A stretch of 64,000 nucleotides of DNA from Amycolatopsis mongoliensis (GTDB lineage: Bacteria; Actinomycetota; Actinomycetes; Mycobacteriales; Pseudonocardiaceae): assembly GCF_030285665.1 (NCBI RefSeq), contig NZ_CP127295.1:9238001-9302000 (forward strand), in the 5' to 3' direction. The position numbers and the translations under genes are program-made. The notes beneath the pieces were generated by a model that was not told the DNA's origin, searched no databases, and saw nothing but the letters and a program-made list of their open reading frames with translations. This document shows positions 8,854 through 17,397 of the stretch, in pieces (positions within the stretch are counted from its first letter, which is position 1; every line of letters begins with the position of its first letter).

Positions 8854-10377
8854 TCACACCGCGGCGGCGCTGTCCTGCCTGCGCGCGTATTCGGCCTGGC
8901 TCAGGTACTCTGTACTGCTTTCTTCACGCGGTGTCTCGATGCCGCAGATCTGCCGCGCGTAGTCGGCGATCGGCCCGGCGGCGGACATCTCGGCGCGGCG
9001 CATGGTGAGCGTCCGGATGGCCAGCAGCGGCGTGCCGTTGAAGTTCTCGAAGGTCGCCATCCGGGCGCCCCAGTCCGACTGGAAGAAGTCGCGGATGACG
9101 CGGCTGATCTTGAGCCGGTCGTGCGGCCGGCCCACCGGACCGGTGTGCAGCGCCTCGAGCCAGGGCCGCAGCTCGGGCTGCTGCCACTGGCCTTCGGACG
9201 GGAACACCAGCGCCGCCCGCCCGGCGATGTCGACCAGTTCCGCGCTCAGCCGGGCGATGTTCTCGAGGTAGTACGCCCGGCCGAAGTCGAACATCAGCAC
9301 GTTCGGCTTGTAGGTCCCGCCGGGGGTGATGAACCCTTCGTCCTCGCAGCCGACCACGTGGGCCTTGAGCGTCTGGTGGAAGCCGGCGAACTGCGACACC
9401 CGGGCCATGACCGGCGGCAGTTGGCTCGTCCCGGTGTGTTCGGTGATCAGCAGCGCGAGCCCGAGCATCAGCTCCGCGCGGACCATTTCCCGGACCAGCC
9501 CGGTGTAGTGGACCCAGTCGAACACCCGCTGCGGGTAGAACGACGCGTGCTGGGGGTTGCCGAGGTGGAACACGCGGTTCCAGGGGATGAAGACGTCCTG
9601 GAAGATGATGGTCGTGTCGAGCTCGTCACCCTGGGCGGCCATCGGGTGTTCGACGGTCTCGCCGTCGCGCACGTTGCTTTCCCGGGACACCATGGTGACG
9701 CCGGGGGCGTTCGGCGGAACGGCGGCGAAGATGATCTGCTCTTCGGTGATGCCCGGGCGGTAGAAGACCCCGATGTTGATGCGGTCGCAGAAGACGGCGC
9801 CGGTGGCGATCGCCTTGACCCCGGTCACGACGATGCCTTCGGCCGAACGGGACACGACGCGCAGTGCGGGCGACTCCGCCTGAGCCGACTCCCGCGACCG
9901 GTCGGTCTGCGGATCGACGAACGCGATGGCCGCGTTGAGGTCGCCGGCCCGGATCTCCTCGAAGAAGTCGAGGATGCCCGGGGCCAGATCGCGGCCGTCG
10001 GTGCCGACCGACTGTTCGCTCCACGGCGCGGGATCGTCCACGTAGGTCCGGAACACCGAGTTGTTGACGTCGGGCGACCGGGGCGCCGAGCCCGCCCCGA
10101 GCTCCCGGATCACCGTCTCGTGATACCGGCGCTTGCGCTTCAACCCCTCTTTGTCGGTGTTCTTGAACCACATCATCGACCGGCGGGTGCCGTCCTCGTC
10201 GACGAACGTCATCACGTCCTCGAGGTCGGGGCGGTGGTGCAGGTCGTAGAAGTCCGCGGTGAGCTTCGCGAAGGCACGCGTCTTGGGGTGGGTGGCGACG
10301 TTGTCGATCAGCTCGTCACCGACCCAGACACGACGGCCGTCGTTGAGCGCTTCGAGATATTCTTTGCCGGTACGCAT
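8854..10377 (-). CDS. FADH2-dependent phenol monooxygenase, HpaB/TcpA type
   Basis: A 507-residue protein of the 4-hydroxyphenylacetate 3-hydroxylase family (acyl-CoA dehydrogenase-like fold): N-terminal MRTGKEYLEALNDGR, central HPMAAQGDELDTTIIFQDVFIPWNRVF, and a C-terminal helical region with SDWGARMATFENFNGTPLL. These enzymes take FADH2 from a separate reductase and ortho- or para-hydroxylate phenols. Relatives include 4-nitrophenol, chlorophenol and resorcinol hydroxylases. With a hydroxyquinol dioxygenase and maleylacetate reductase nearby, the product is most likely hydroxyquinol; the starting phenol cannot be told from sequence. The reading frame stays open far upstream, but ATG 10377 has GAAGGGA just before it and begins the conserved protein. 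It is divergent from the regulator at 10517. Confidence 0.85.
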   Translation of the reverse strand: MRTGKEYLEALNDGRRVWVGDELIDNVATHPKTRAFAKLTADFYDLHHRPDLEDVMTFVDEDGTRRSMMWFKNTDKEGLKRKRRYHETVIRELGAGSAPRSPDVNNSVFRTYVDDPAPWSEQSVGTDGRDLAPGILDFFEEIRAGDLNAAIAFVDPQTDRSRESAQAESPALRVVSRSAEGIVVTGVKAIATGAVFCDRINIGVFYRPGITEEQIIFAAVPPNAPGVTMVSRESNVRDGETVEHPMAAQGDELDTTIIFQDVFIPWNRVFHLGNPQHASFYPQRVFDWVHYTGLVREMVRAELMLGLALLITEHTGTSQLPPVMARVSQFAGFHQTLKAHVVGCEDEGFITPGGTYKPNVLMFDFGRAYYLENIARLSAELVDIAGRAALVFPSEGQWQQPELRPWLEALHTGPVGRPHDRLKISRVIRDFFQSDWGARMATFENFNGTPLLAIRTLTMRRAEMSAAGPIADYARQICGIETPREESSTEYLSQAEYARRQDSAAAV

Positions 10378-10423
10378 GGGGAATCCCTTCAGTGATGGGC
10401 ACCGGTGAGTGTCCGGGCGCCCG

Positions 10424-10473
10424 GGGTGAAAGCGGCCCGCGCGGCCGAGGATCACCCGGGTGAAACCGGCCCG
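10424..10473 (+). repeat. direct repeat in the divergent intergenic region
   Basis: Two copies of GGGTGAAASCGGCCCG, at 10424-10439 and 10458-10473, differ at one base and are 34 nt apart (about three helical turns). They lie between the monooxygenase gene and the regulator at 10517. The second overlaps a short palindrome CACCCGGGTG about 75 nt from the monooxygenase start. Possible binding site for one of the local regulators; no consensus known to me. Confidence 0.45.
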
Positions 10474-10516
10474 GGCTCCCGTTGCGCACCCCCGACCGGG
10501 CTTGCATGCTGTCGGG

Positions 10517-12781
10517 ATGACCGCCGTCCGCCCCGAGATCGCCGACGCGCTCGCGCGCCTGCGCCAGGGCAAGCCGGCGGCGCTCCTGGTGGAGCTGGAT
10601 CCGGGAACCCGGACCGCGGACGCGTTCCCGGAGCTGCGGGCGGCCGCGCGGGACGCCGGCTTCACCGTCGTCACGGTCACCTCGGTGGAAAGCGACCAGC
10701 TCTCGGCCCGGTCGCGGCTCCTGGAGGCGCTGGCGGGGCCGGGGACCGCCGGCCACGGGCCGGGCACCACCCAGGCGGCCGAACTCCTCGACTCGATGTC
10801 GCGGGACGCGCCGGTCGTCGTGGTGGTCGAGGACGCGCAGTGGAGCGATCCGGCGACGCTGCTGGCGTTGCGGACCCTGCCCCCGGTCCTGGGCCACCTG
10901 GCGGTCCTGTGGGCGGCCGGGGTGGCGCCGGGCAGCTCGCGAGCCGCCCGCGCGACGGAAAGCCTGCGGCGGGTCGGGGCGGTGACGATCCCGGCGGGAA
11001 CCGCCGTCCCCCGGTCCACGACCAGCACGTCGATCGCTTTCCTGCAGGTCGGTGCCGTCATCGGCGTGGAGTTCGCACTGGACGTCGCGGCGCGGGTGCT
11101 CGAACGGTCGGTGGGCAGCCTGCTCGGCGAGATCGACGCCGCGATCGCCGCCGGGACGATCGTCGACGACGGTTCGATGCTGCGGTTCACCGACGCGCGG
11201 CTGCGCGAGAACATCTACGACGCTTTGCCACCGTCGGCCCGCAAGGCGCTCCACTACGAAGTCGCCAAGGAGATGCTGCGGCCGGGAACCGAGCCGCAGG
11301 CCGTGTGGCACCTGACCCGCTCCACCGGCCGGCTCACCGAAGCCGACCTCGAAGTCGTTCGCGAGGCGATCGACCGGCTGGCGGCCGTGTCCCCGGAAGA
11401 CGCGGCCGAGCTGGCCTTCGAGGTCAGCCACCTGTTCCCGGCCCCGGACCCGCGGCACACCGAGTTCACGACCACGGCGGCGGAGCACCTGGGCAACACG
11501 AGCCGCGTCGGAGAGGCGCTCTCGACCCTCGAGCGGGTCAACCTCGGCGGCTTGAGCGACCAGGAGGAGGCCCGGCTCCGGCTGGTCGCGGCCCACCTCC
11601 ACCAAGCGGCCGGTGACGACACCGAAGCGATGTCCCACGTCACCCGGGCATTGGCGCTCCCGGACGTCGGCGCCGAGCTCGAACTCGCGCTCATCAAGAC
11701 GCAGGCGGTCGGCCACCTCAACCTGGGCGAGATCGAGGCCGCACGGCGGATCACCCGGTCCATCCTGGACGCGGCCCGGCACAGCCCCGATCCCGCCACG
11801 AAAGTCAGTGCGGACCTGTTCGCTTCGCAACTCGCCTTCGGCCAGGCGAAGGTCACGACCGCCCTGCAGCTGGCCGAACAAGCGGCGGCGGGAGTGGAGA
11901 TTTCGGCCACCCGCCCCCTGAGCGTTCCCCGGATCCCCGAGCTCTGGCTCGCGACCGTCCTGCTCTCGACCGACCGCGCCGACGAAGCCCCCGACCTCCT
12001 GCTCGCCGGGCAGCGCCACGCGGAGAAGCACGGGCTCGCCTGGTCGATCCCCTACTGGCACACGATCCGGGCCATCGAGCAATGGCTGCGGGACGAACTC
12101 GACGACGCGGCCGCCGAAGCCGAAACCGCCCTGACCACCGCCGAGCGGCTGGACATCACCCGGTCACTCCAGCTCACGCGGCCGGTCCTGGCGATGGTCG
12201 AAGCCGACCGGGGCAACGTGACCCACGCCCGCCGGCTGCTCGGCGGCGGTCGCTCCCTTTCGGCCCGGCCGCGCACCTACGACATGTGGACGGCGGCCGC
12301 GCTGATCCGGCTGGCGCCCGAGGAAGCCGCCGACGCCCACAGCTGGCTCGGCCGGCACGCGAACGTGTCCCGGTTGATGACTTTGCCCCCGAGGGTCTGG
12401 CCCACGCTCGTTCCTCGTGGCGCATCCGGGGGAAAGCTCTTGTCCCTGCTGGACGACATCGCCCGCACAGCGGGAGACCAGCGTGTCGTCGGGTCCGCCG
12501 TCGCGGCCGCGAGGTCGGCGAGCCAGGGTCCCCCGGCGCGACGCCCGAAGGCGGCCGGCCGCGTCCCGTGGGGGTGGGACAGCCTGACGGTGTCCGAGCT
12601 CCGGGTCGCCAAGCTCGTCGCCGAAGGGCACACCAACCGCGCCATCGCCGAACAGCTCCGGGTCTCGGTGCACACCGTCGGCACGCACCTGCGCCACGCC
12701 TTCACGAAACTCGACATCAACACCCGCGTCGAACTGACCAGGCACGCGCTGCAGCACGGCGTGCTGCCCGAGGAACCGTAG
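10517..12781 (+). CDS. LuxR-family regulator with degenerate ATPase domain
   Basis: A 754-residue protein. The C-terminal LuxR helix-turn-helix is clear (LTVSELRVAKLVAEGHTNRAI, then VHTVGTHLRHAFTKLDINTR; about 685-745). The N-terminal region resembles the AAA module of LAL regulators and keeps a Walker B-like strand (VVVVVEDAQWSDPATL), but the expected P-loop reads LLVELDPGTRTADAF with no GKT/S, so ATP binding is doubtful. A long TPR-like helical middle follows. ATG 10517 starts the conserved part; an in-frame ATG at 10460 is less likely because no ribosome site precedes it. Placed between the monooxygenase and dioxygenase genes, it is a probable pathway regulator. Confidence 0.8.
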   Translation: MTAVRPEIADALARLRQGKPAALLVELDPGTRTADAFPELRAAARDAGFTVVTVTSVESDQLSARSRLLEALAGPGTAGHGPGTTQAAELLDSMSRDAPVVVVVEDAQWSDPATLLALRTLPPVLGHLAVLWAAGVAPGSSRAARATESLRRVGAVTIPAGTAVPRSTTSTSIAFLQVGAVIGVEFALDVAARVLERSVGSLLGEIDAAIAAGTIVDDGSMLRFTDARLRENIYDALPPSARKALHYEVAKEMLRPGTEPQAVWHLTRSTGRLTEADLEVVREAIDRLAAVSPEDAAELAFEVSHLFPAPDPRHTEFTTTAAEHLGNTSRVGEALSTLERVNLGGLSDQEEARLRLVAAHLHQAAGDDTEAMSHVTRALALPDVGAELELALIKTQAVGHLNLGEIEAARRITRSILDAARHSPDPATKVSADLFASQLAFGQAKVTTALQLAEQAAAGVEISATRPLSVPRIPELWLATVLLSTDRADEAPDLLLAGQRHAEKHGLAWSIPYWHTIRAIEQWLRDELDDAAAEAETALTTAERLDITRSLQLTRPVLAMVEADRGNVTHARRLLGGGRSLSARPRTYDMWTAAALIRLAPEEAADAHSWLGRHANVSRLMTLPPRVWPTLVPRGASGGKLLSLLDDIARTAGDQRVVGSAVAAARSASQGPPARRPKAAGRVPWGWDSLTVSELRVAKLVAEGHTNRAIAEQLRVSVHTVGTHLRHAFTKLDINTRVELTRHALQHGVLPEEP

Positions 12782-12799
12782 ATCGCGTATTCGTGTGAT
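12782..12799. promoter_or_regulatory. 18-bp operator-like site 2 (hydroxyquinol genes)
   Basis: ATCGCGTATTCGTGTGAT, the complement of which fits ATCRCRYGAATRCGYGAT. It ends 66 nt before the ATG of the dioxygenase gene and begins directly after the stop codon of the preceding regulator. Same spacing to the start codon as sites 1 and 3. Confidence 0.6.
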
Positions 12800-12865
12800 G
12801 CCCCGCCGGAGGCGCTCACCGAAGATGAGGACTGACAGCGTCGTCCGGTGAGCAAAGGAAACACG

Positions 12866-13741
12866 ATGGCTGAACTGTTCTCGGAAGCCCGTTCGGTCGA
12901 CGTCGTGGCGGCCAGTTTCGCCGCGACGCCGGATCTCCGTCTCCGGCGGATCATGGTTTCCCTCGTCGAGCACCTGCACGGCTTCATCAAGGACGTCCAG
13001 CTGACCGAAGCCGAGTGGACGAACGCGATCCGGTTCCTCACCGAGACGGGTCAGCTCTGCTCGGCCACCCGGCAGGAGTTCATCCTGCTGTCGGACGTGC
13101 TCGGCGCGTCCATGCTGGTCGAAACGCTCAACAACCGGTCGGACGGCGTGCTGACCGAGTCGACCGTCGAAGGCCCCTTCCACGTCGTCGACTCGCCCGT
13201 CCGGGCCCTCGGCGCGACGATCGCCGGCGACACCAAGGGGGATCCCTGCCTGGTCACCGGCACGGTCACCGACCCCGACGGCCGCCCCGTCCCCGGCGCG
13301 ACCGTCGACGTGTGGCAGGCCAACGCCGAAGGGTTCTACGACATCCAGCAGCCCGGCCTCGATCCGGAGCAGAACCTGCGCGGGTTGTTCACCGTGGACG
13401 GTGACGGCGCGTTCCGGTTCCGCACGATCGTGCCGCGCTACTACCCGATCCCGGACGACGGGACGGTCGGGGAACTCCTGGCGGCGACCGCGCGGCATCC
13501 GAACCGGCCGGCGCACATCCACTTCGAGATCGCCGCTCCCGGTATGCGGACCGTCACGACGCACCTGTTCGTCGCCGGGACGCCGTACCTCGACTCGGAC
13601 GCGGTCTTCGGGGTGAAGGACAGCCTCGTGCGGGAGTTCCCCACAGTCGACGATCCGGGCCGGGCCGCCGAAGCCGGCCTGCCCAACCCGTTCCGCACGG
13701 TGAACTTCGACGTCGTCCTGCAACCTTCCACAAAGGACTGA
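12866..13741 (+). CDS. hydroxyquinol 1,2-dioxygenase (intradiol)
   Basis: A 291-residue intradiol ring-cleavage dioxygenase with the N-terminal helical dimerisation domain (residues 1-90), then TVEGPFHV, VDVWQANAEGFYD (Tyr about 158), RYYPIPDDG (Tyr about 192) and RPAHIHFEI (His 217, His 219). These give the Tyr-Tyr-His-His Fe(III) site. Cleavage of hydroxyquinol gives maleylacetate, which matches the maleylacetate reductase 1.3 kb away. Catechol 1,2-dioxygenase activity is the alternative, but the context favours hydroxyquinol. AAAGGAA lies 5 nt before ATG 12866; an in-frame GTG at 12848 is less likely. The stop overlaps the next start (TGATG). Confidence 0.85.
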   Translation: MAELFSEARSVDVVAASFAATPDLRLRRIMVSLVEHLHGFIKDVQLTEAEWTNAIRFLTETGQLCSATRQEFILLSDVLGASMLVETLNNRSDGVLTESTVEGPFHVVDSPVRALGATIAGDTKGDPCLVTGTVTDPDGRPVPGATVDVWQANAEGFYDIQQPGLDPEQNLRGLFTVDGDGAFRFRTIVPRYYPIPDDGTVGELLAATARHPNRPAHIHFEIAAPGMRTVTTHLFVAGTPYLDSDAVFGVKDSLVREFPTVDDPGRAAEAGLPNPFRTVNFDVVLQPSTKD

Positions 13742-14406
13742 TGACCGTGTCGCTCGAAGAAGAGCTCCAGGCGCAGCGAACGGCGGCCTGGAGCCGGCGG
13801 GACGCACGTGAGCGCGTGGTCCGGGCCGCGGCCGTCACCCGGGTCGCCGAGTCCGGTCTGGCCGAAGGCGCGCTGGGCGTCGGCGAACCCGTCCCCCGGT
13901 TCACGTTGCCGGACGCGCTCGGCCGGCCGATCGCGATCGGCGAACTGCTGCACCGCGGGCCGGTCGTCCTCTCGTTCTACCGCGGCGGGTGGTGCCCGTA
14001 CTGCAACCTCGAGCTTCGCGCCCTCGAAGGCGTGCTCGCGGAGATCACCTCGCTGGGCGCGCCACTGGTCGCCATCAGCCCCGAACTGCCCGACTCGTCC
14101 TTGTCGACCGCCGAGAAGAACGCGTTGACCTTCCCGGTTCTGTCCGACCACGGGAACCTGGTCGCGCGGCGGTTCCGGATCGTGCACGCGATCGCCCCCT
14201 CGGTCGTGGCCTACCAGCTCCGCAACGGCAACGACGTGGCGGCGTACAACGGAGCGAGGTCTGCCGAGGTCCCGTTGCCGGCCACCTACGTGATCGACGC
14301 GGACGGCAGAATCAGGTTCGCGTCGGTGGACGCCGACTACACCCGTCGCGCCGAACCGGCCGAGGTCCTCGAAGCTCTTCGTTCGGTGGTGGCCGACGCG
14401 GGGTGA
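13741..14406 (+). CDS. peroxiredoxin-like AhpC/TSA family protein
   Basis: A 221-residue thioredoxin-fold protein with the motif SFYRGGWCPYCNLELRAL, Cys85 and Cys88 forming a CxxC as in atypical peroxiredoxin-like proteins, and LSDHGNLVARRF downstream. It likely reduces peroxides or a quinone-type electrophile with a dithiol. It is translationally coupled to the dioxygenase (1-nt overlap), so it probably protects the cell or the iron enzyme from oxidants made during trihydroxybenzene turnover (hydroxyquinol autoxidises readily). Confidence 0.8.
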   Translation: MTVSLEEELQAQRTAAWSRRDARERVVRAAAVTRVAESGLAEGALGVGEPVPRFTLPDALGRPIAIGELLHRGPVVLSFYRGGWCPYCNLELRALEGVLAEITSLGAPLVAISPELPDSSLSTAEKNALTFPVLSDHGNLVARRFRIVHAIAPSVVAYQLRNGNDVAAYNGARSAEVPLPATYVIDADGRIRFASVDADYTRRAEPAEVLEALRSVVADAG

Positions 14407-14422
14407 TCCGCCCCGCGCTTCC

Positions 14423-15042
14423 TCAGGTCGGTTCGAGACCGCCGTCCACCGTGAGGACCTGACCGGTGAGCCAGGTGGCGTCCGGGTCGGCGAGCCGGAC
14501 GATCCACGCCGCGACGTCCGCGGGCAGACCTCGGCGGCCCAAGGGAATCCGGTCCGCCTCGTCCTGCTTGATCCGCTCGACCACGTCCGGGGGCAGACCG
14601 GCCGACGCCAGTGCTTCGGACTCCGTCGGTCCTGGGGCGACGGCGTTCACCCTGATCTTTTCGGGGGCGAGCTCCAAGGCCCAGCTCCGGGTGAGCATCT
14701 CGACGGCGCTTTTGCCGGCGGCGTAGTGGGATCCGCCGGCAGGGGCCGGTGCCCGAAGGTGCTGGAGACGTTCACGATCGAGCCGTGCACTGCACGCAGG
14801 TGCGGCAGGGCGGCGCGGGCGAGCGTGCTCGGCGCGGTCACGTTGAGCGCGAACAAGTCGTCGATGCCCGGATGTTCCCGCGCGGTCTCCGCCAGCGCGT
14901 CCTGGCGACGGCCGACCCCGAGGACGTGGGCTCCGGCCTCGGCGAAGGCGATGGCGGCGGCCCGTCCGATGCCCGACCCCGCGCCGGTGACGAGCACGAC
15001 GCGGTCGGCCAGGTGGCCGGCGGGCGGGTGCACAGTGATCAC
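14423..15042 (-). pseudogene. SDR pseudogene (internal deletion and frameshift)
   Basis: From GTG 15042 (AAGGAG upstream) the protein starts as a short-chain dehydrogenase: VVLVTGAGSGIGRAAAIAF gives the Rossmann glycine motif. Compared with the intact paralogue at 32199-32957, about 50 residues are missing after REHPGID, including the NAG motif. Near 14740 the frame then shifts by one base (from HRPLPA to GGSHYAAGKSAVEML), so the catalytic Tyr-Lys segment is in another frame. The tail (ALELAPEKIRVNAVAPGPTE to the stop at 14423) is well preserved. A deletion plus a frameshift means the gene is dead, and the deletion cannot be a homopolymer read error. Confidence 0.8.
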
Positions 15043-15077
15043 GAAAGCTCCTTTGTCCGACGTTCTCCGAACACCGG

Positions 15078-16151
15078 TCAGCAATCGCTTGCCGGCGCCT
15101 GGCCCGCCCACGCGTGACGAAGCAGCCGCACGACGCCCTCACGGGTGATCGGCGCCGGATTCGCGTACGGGTTCGCGACGACGCGCTCCGCGATCGGCTC
15201 GATGTCGGCCTCGCGCATCCCCAGATCCGCGAGCGAACGGGGTGCTTCCAGCCGCCCGGCCAGGTCCCAGAGCGCTCGCGCCGGATCCGGCTCCCCCAGC
15301 GCCCGGGACAACGCTTCGGCAGCAGCGGGCGCAGCCGCCTGGTTGTAGGCCAGAGCGTGCGGAAGCACCACGGCGTGCGTCGGCGAGTGCGGGAGATCCA
15401 ACGTCCCGCCGAGGACGTGGCAGAGTTTGTGGTGCAGGGACATCGTCGTGGCGCCCAGGCACGCTCCGCAGAGCCACGCCCCGTAGAGCGCGCGGGTCCG
15501 GGCCTCGACGTCGCGGGGGTTGCGGACGATCGCGGGCAGGGCGGCCACCATTTCCTGCGTGCCTTCCTCGGCGAGGAGCGAAACGATCGGCGAGGCGTCG
15601 GGGGCGTAGAGCGCTTCGACGGCGTGGGCCATGGCATTGATCCCGCTCGTCACCGACACCGGGACCGGGAGGCCGACCGTCAGGTCCGGGTCGTAGAGCA
15701 CACTCGCCGGCAGGACCCGGGGGTCTTTGCCGGTCCGTTTGACGCCGTCACCGGTCAGTCCCCAGACAGTGGTCATCTCCGATCCGGCGTAGGTGGTCGG
15801 CACCGCGACGACGGGCAGGCCGTGCTCGAGCGCCACGGCCTTGCCCAGCCCGATCGCCGAGCCGCCGCCCACCACCACGCACCCGTCCGCGCCCAGCTCT
15901 GCCGCCCGATCCCGGGCGCGGTTCGCCACCGAGAGGGGAACGTGCATCCGGGCCTCCGCCAGGATCCCGGCGGAGAGCTCCCCGAGCGCCGCGCCGACCA
16001 GCTCACCGGTACGCACCTGTCCTGGTGAACACACGACGAGCACGCGGCGCAGGCCGAGGTGGGCGATCTCCTCCGCCAGCACCGACACCGATCCGCTGCC
16101 GAACCGCACGCGCATCGGAAGCGCCTCGTAGGCGAACGATTTCAGCACCAC
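15078..16151 (-). CDS. maleylacetate reductase
   Basis: A 357-residue member of the iron-containing alcohol dehydrogenase superfamily in its maleylacetate-reductase branch: VVGGGSAIGLGKAVAL (NAD(P)-binding, about residue 96), PTTYAGSEMT and TSGINAMAHAVEALY, then SLHHKLCHVLGGT and LPHALAYNQ. It reduces maleylacetate to 3-oxoadipate with NADH, the last specific step of the hydroxyquinol route before the beta-ketoadipate pathway. The start is GTG 16151 with AAAGAGGA upstream. Operator-like site 3 lies 71 nt upstream. Confidence 0.85.
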   Translation of the reverse strand: MVLKSFAYEALPMRVRFGSGSVSVLAEEIAHLGLRRVLVVCSPGQVRTGELVGAALGELSAGILAEARMHVPLSVANRARDRAAELGADGCVVVGGGSAIGLGKAVALEHGLPVVAVPTTYAGSEMTTVWGLTGDGVKRTGKDPRVLPASVLYDPDLTVGLPVPVSVTSGINAMAHAVEALYAPDASPIVSLLAEEGTQEMVAALPAIVRNPRDVEARTRALYGAWLCGACLGATTMSLHHKLCHVLGGTLDLPHSPTHAVVLPHALAYNQAAAPAAAEALSRALGEPDPARALWDLAGRLEAPRSLADLGMREADIEPIAERVVANPYANPAPITREGVVRLLRHAWAGQAPASDC

Positions 16152-16222
16152 TTCGTCAGTCCTCTTTCCGGTCCACCGGCACAGGCACGTGCGACATCGT
16201 TCACGTGGCGGGCGCCGGGCAC

Positions 16223-16240
16223 ATCACGTGAATGCGCGAT
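16223..16240. promoter_or_regulatory. 18-bp operator-like site 3 (hydroxyquinol genes)
   Basis: ATCACGTGAATGCGCGAT, matching ATCRCRYGAATRCGYGAT. It lies 71 nt upstream of the maleylacetate reductase start codon. With sites at 6387 and 12782 it marks three of the four enzyme genes of the route. Confidence 0.6.
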
Positions 16241-16278
16241 CCTCGGAGCGGCCCGCGCCACGGTCGGCGGCCCGTGCT

Positions 16279-17325
16279 TCAGTTCCGCCGCTCGGGTGGC
16301 ACGTACTCGAAGGTCGGGCCCGCGGTCGTCGTCCCGTCGCCGGTGGGCATCTTCATCAGCGCCAGCGCTTGCTTGCGCAGCCCGAACATCGTGCCGACCG
16401 CGTCCATCATCCCGCCCGGGTTTCCGGTGAAGGCCTCTTCCAACTGGTAGAGCAGCAGGCTGTAGGTCTGGTTGAACTCCTCCTGGGCGACGCGGATGGC
16501 GCTGCCCTCCGGGTAGTCGGCGGTCCGCGGGTTGTGCCGCATCGGCAGCACGCCGTCGAGGTCGACCGCGATCTCCTCGCCGGTCGGCCCGGACTGCGGG
16601 GTGTCGCCGGTCCGGTAGCGGCGGCCCACTTTCAGCTCCTGGAACCGGAAGTAGTGCGCGACCTCTTCCCGGTCGGGGTGGAAGACGTCGCGGTCGCCGT
16701 CCCACACGTCCGTGCGCGCGGCCCCTTCACCCTGCTCGACGATTTCCGCCAGCGCGGCCGACGCGGACTTCAGGTCGTGGACCGGCAGCACCTCGCCACC
16801 CCCGCCGCGGAGGTGGAACTCGCCGATCTGCCGGGCCGGGTCGCCGGTGAACACCTGCTCCTCGCCCAGCTTGTCGCACAGCGTGCGCAACCCCTGCTCG
16901 ATCGCGGCGTAGAACTGGCCGATCGTCCGGTACTCGTCGCTCTGCGGCGGCGCGTCCGCCGACGCGGGCTGCTCGATGCGCAGGAACAGCTCCAGGGCCT
17001 CGGGACCGAACGGGGCCAGGTGGACGTGCACGGACCGGTCGCCGTGGGGCAGCGGATGCGGGTACGGCGGCAACAGGTCCGGCGTGTCGAGCTTGGGCGA
17101 GCCGCCGACGGCGTTGAGCAGGTTCGCGGCCAGCGCCAGGTGGATCATCTCCTCGGCGAGGACCGTGCCCACGACGTGGGTGGCTTCGGGGTTGCGCGCC
17201 GGGTCCAGCGAGTACAGGGCGCACAGGTAAGGCGGAATCGTCGCGTGCTCGAGCTCGATCGCCCACTGCAGGTGGCGGCGGAGATCGTCGATCGTGTCGA
17301 TGGCGTGGGCGCCACGGGTGTCCAT
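16279..17325 (-). CDS. ferritin-like protein with iminophenyl-pyruvate dimer synthase-type domain
   Basis: A 348-residue protein. The N-terminal half is a ferritin-like four-helix domain with metal-ligand-like spacing: HLQWAIELEHATIPPYLCALY, then VLAEEMIHLALAANLLNAVGG. This domain occurs in RebD/VioB-type iminophenyl-pyruvate dimer synthases and in many stand-alone actinobacterial proteins of unknown function. The C-terminal helices (QEEFNQTYSLLLYQLEEAF) complete the fold. The ATG at 17325 starts the conserved part. An ECF41-type promoter ends about 38 nt upstream and is arranged back to back with the promoter of the NmrA-type gene. The substrate is unknown; a di-metal oxidase or oxygenase is an inference. 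Confidence 0.75.
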   Translation of the reverse strand: MDTRGAHAIDTIDDLRRHLQWAIELEHATIPPYLCALYSLDPARNPEATHVVGTVLAEEMIHLALAANLLNAVGGSPKLDTPDLLPPYPHPLPHGDRSVHVHLAPFGPEALELFLRIEQPASADAPPQSDEYRTIGQFYAAIEQGLRTLCDKLGEEQVFTGDPARQIGEFHLRGGGGEVLPVHDLKSASAALAEIVEQGEGAARTDVWDGDRDVFHPDREEVAHYFRFQELKVGRRYRTGDTPQSGPTGEEIAVDLDGVLPMRHNPRTADYPEGSAIRVAQEEFNQTYSLLLYQLEEAFTGNPGGMMDAVGTMFGLRKQALALMKMPTGDGTTTAGPTFEYVPPERRN

Positions 17326-17363
17326 GCGGTACTCCGGTTCGTCGGGTCGGTGTCGACAGCCAG

Positions 17364-17390
17364 GACAGGACGCCACCGCGGTTTGTGACA
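17364..17390 (-). promoter_or_regulatory. ECF41-type promoter (ferritin-like gene)
   Basis: On the minus strand: TGTCACA, 16 nt, TGTC. The -35 box matches the published ECF41 consensus TGTCACA; the -10 box resembles CGTC. It overlaps a perfect 11-bp inverted repeat (17381-17391 and 17397-17407, 5-nt spacer) formed by two face-to-face TGTCACA boxes. Confidence 0.75.
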
Positions 17391-17397
17391 GCCGGGC

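Noticed and set aside
10378..11214. Upstream extension of the monooxygenase frame to 11214
   Set aside because: The extension overlaps the regulator gene on the other strand and is not protein-like; conserved sequence starts at ATG 10377.
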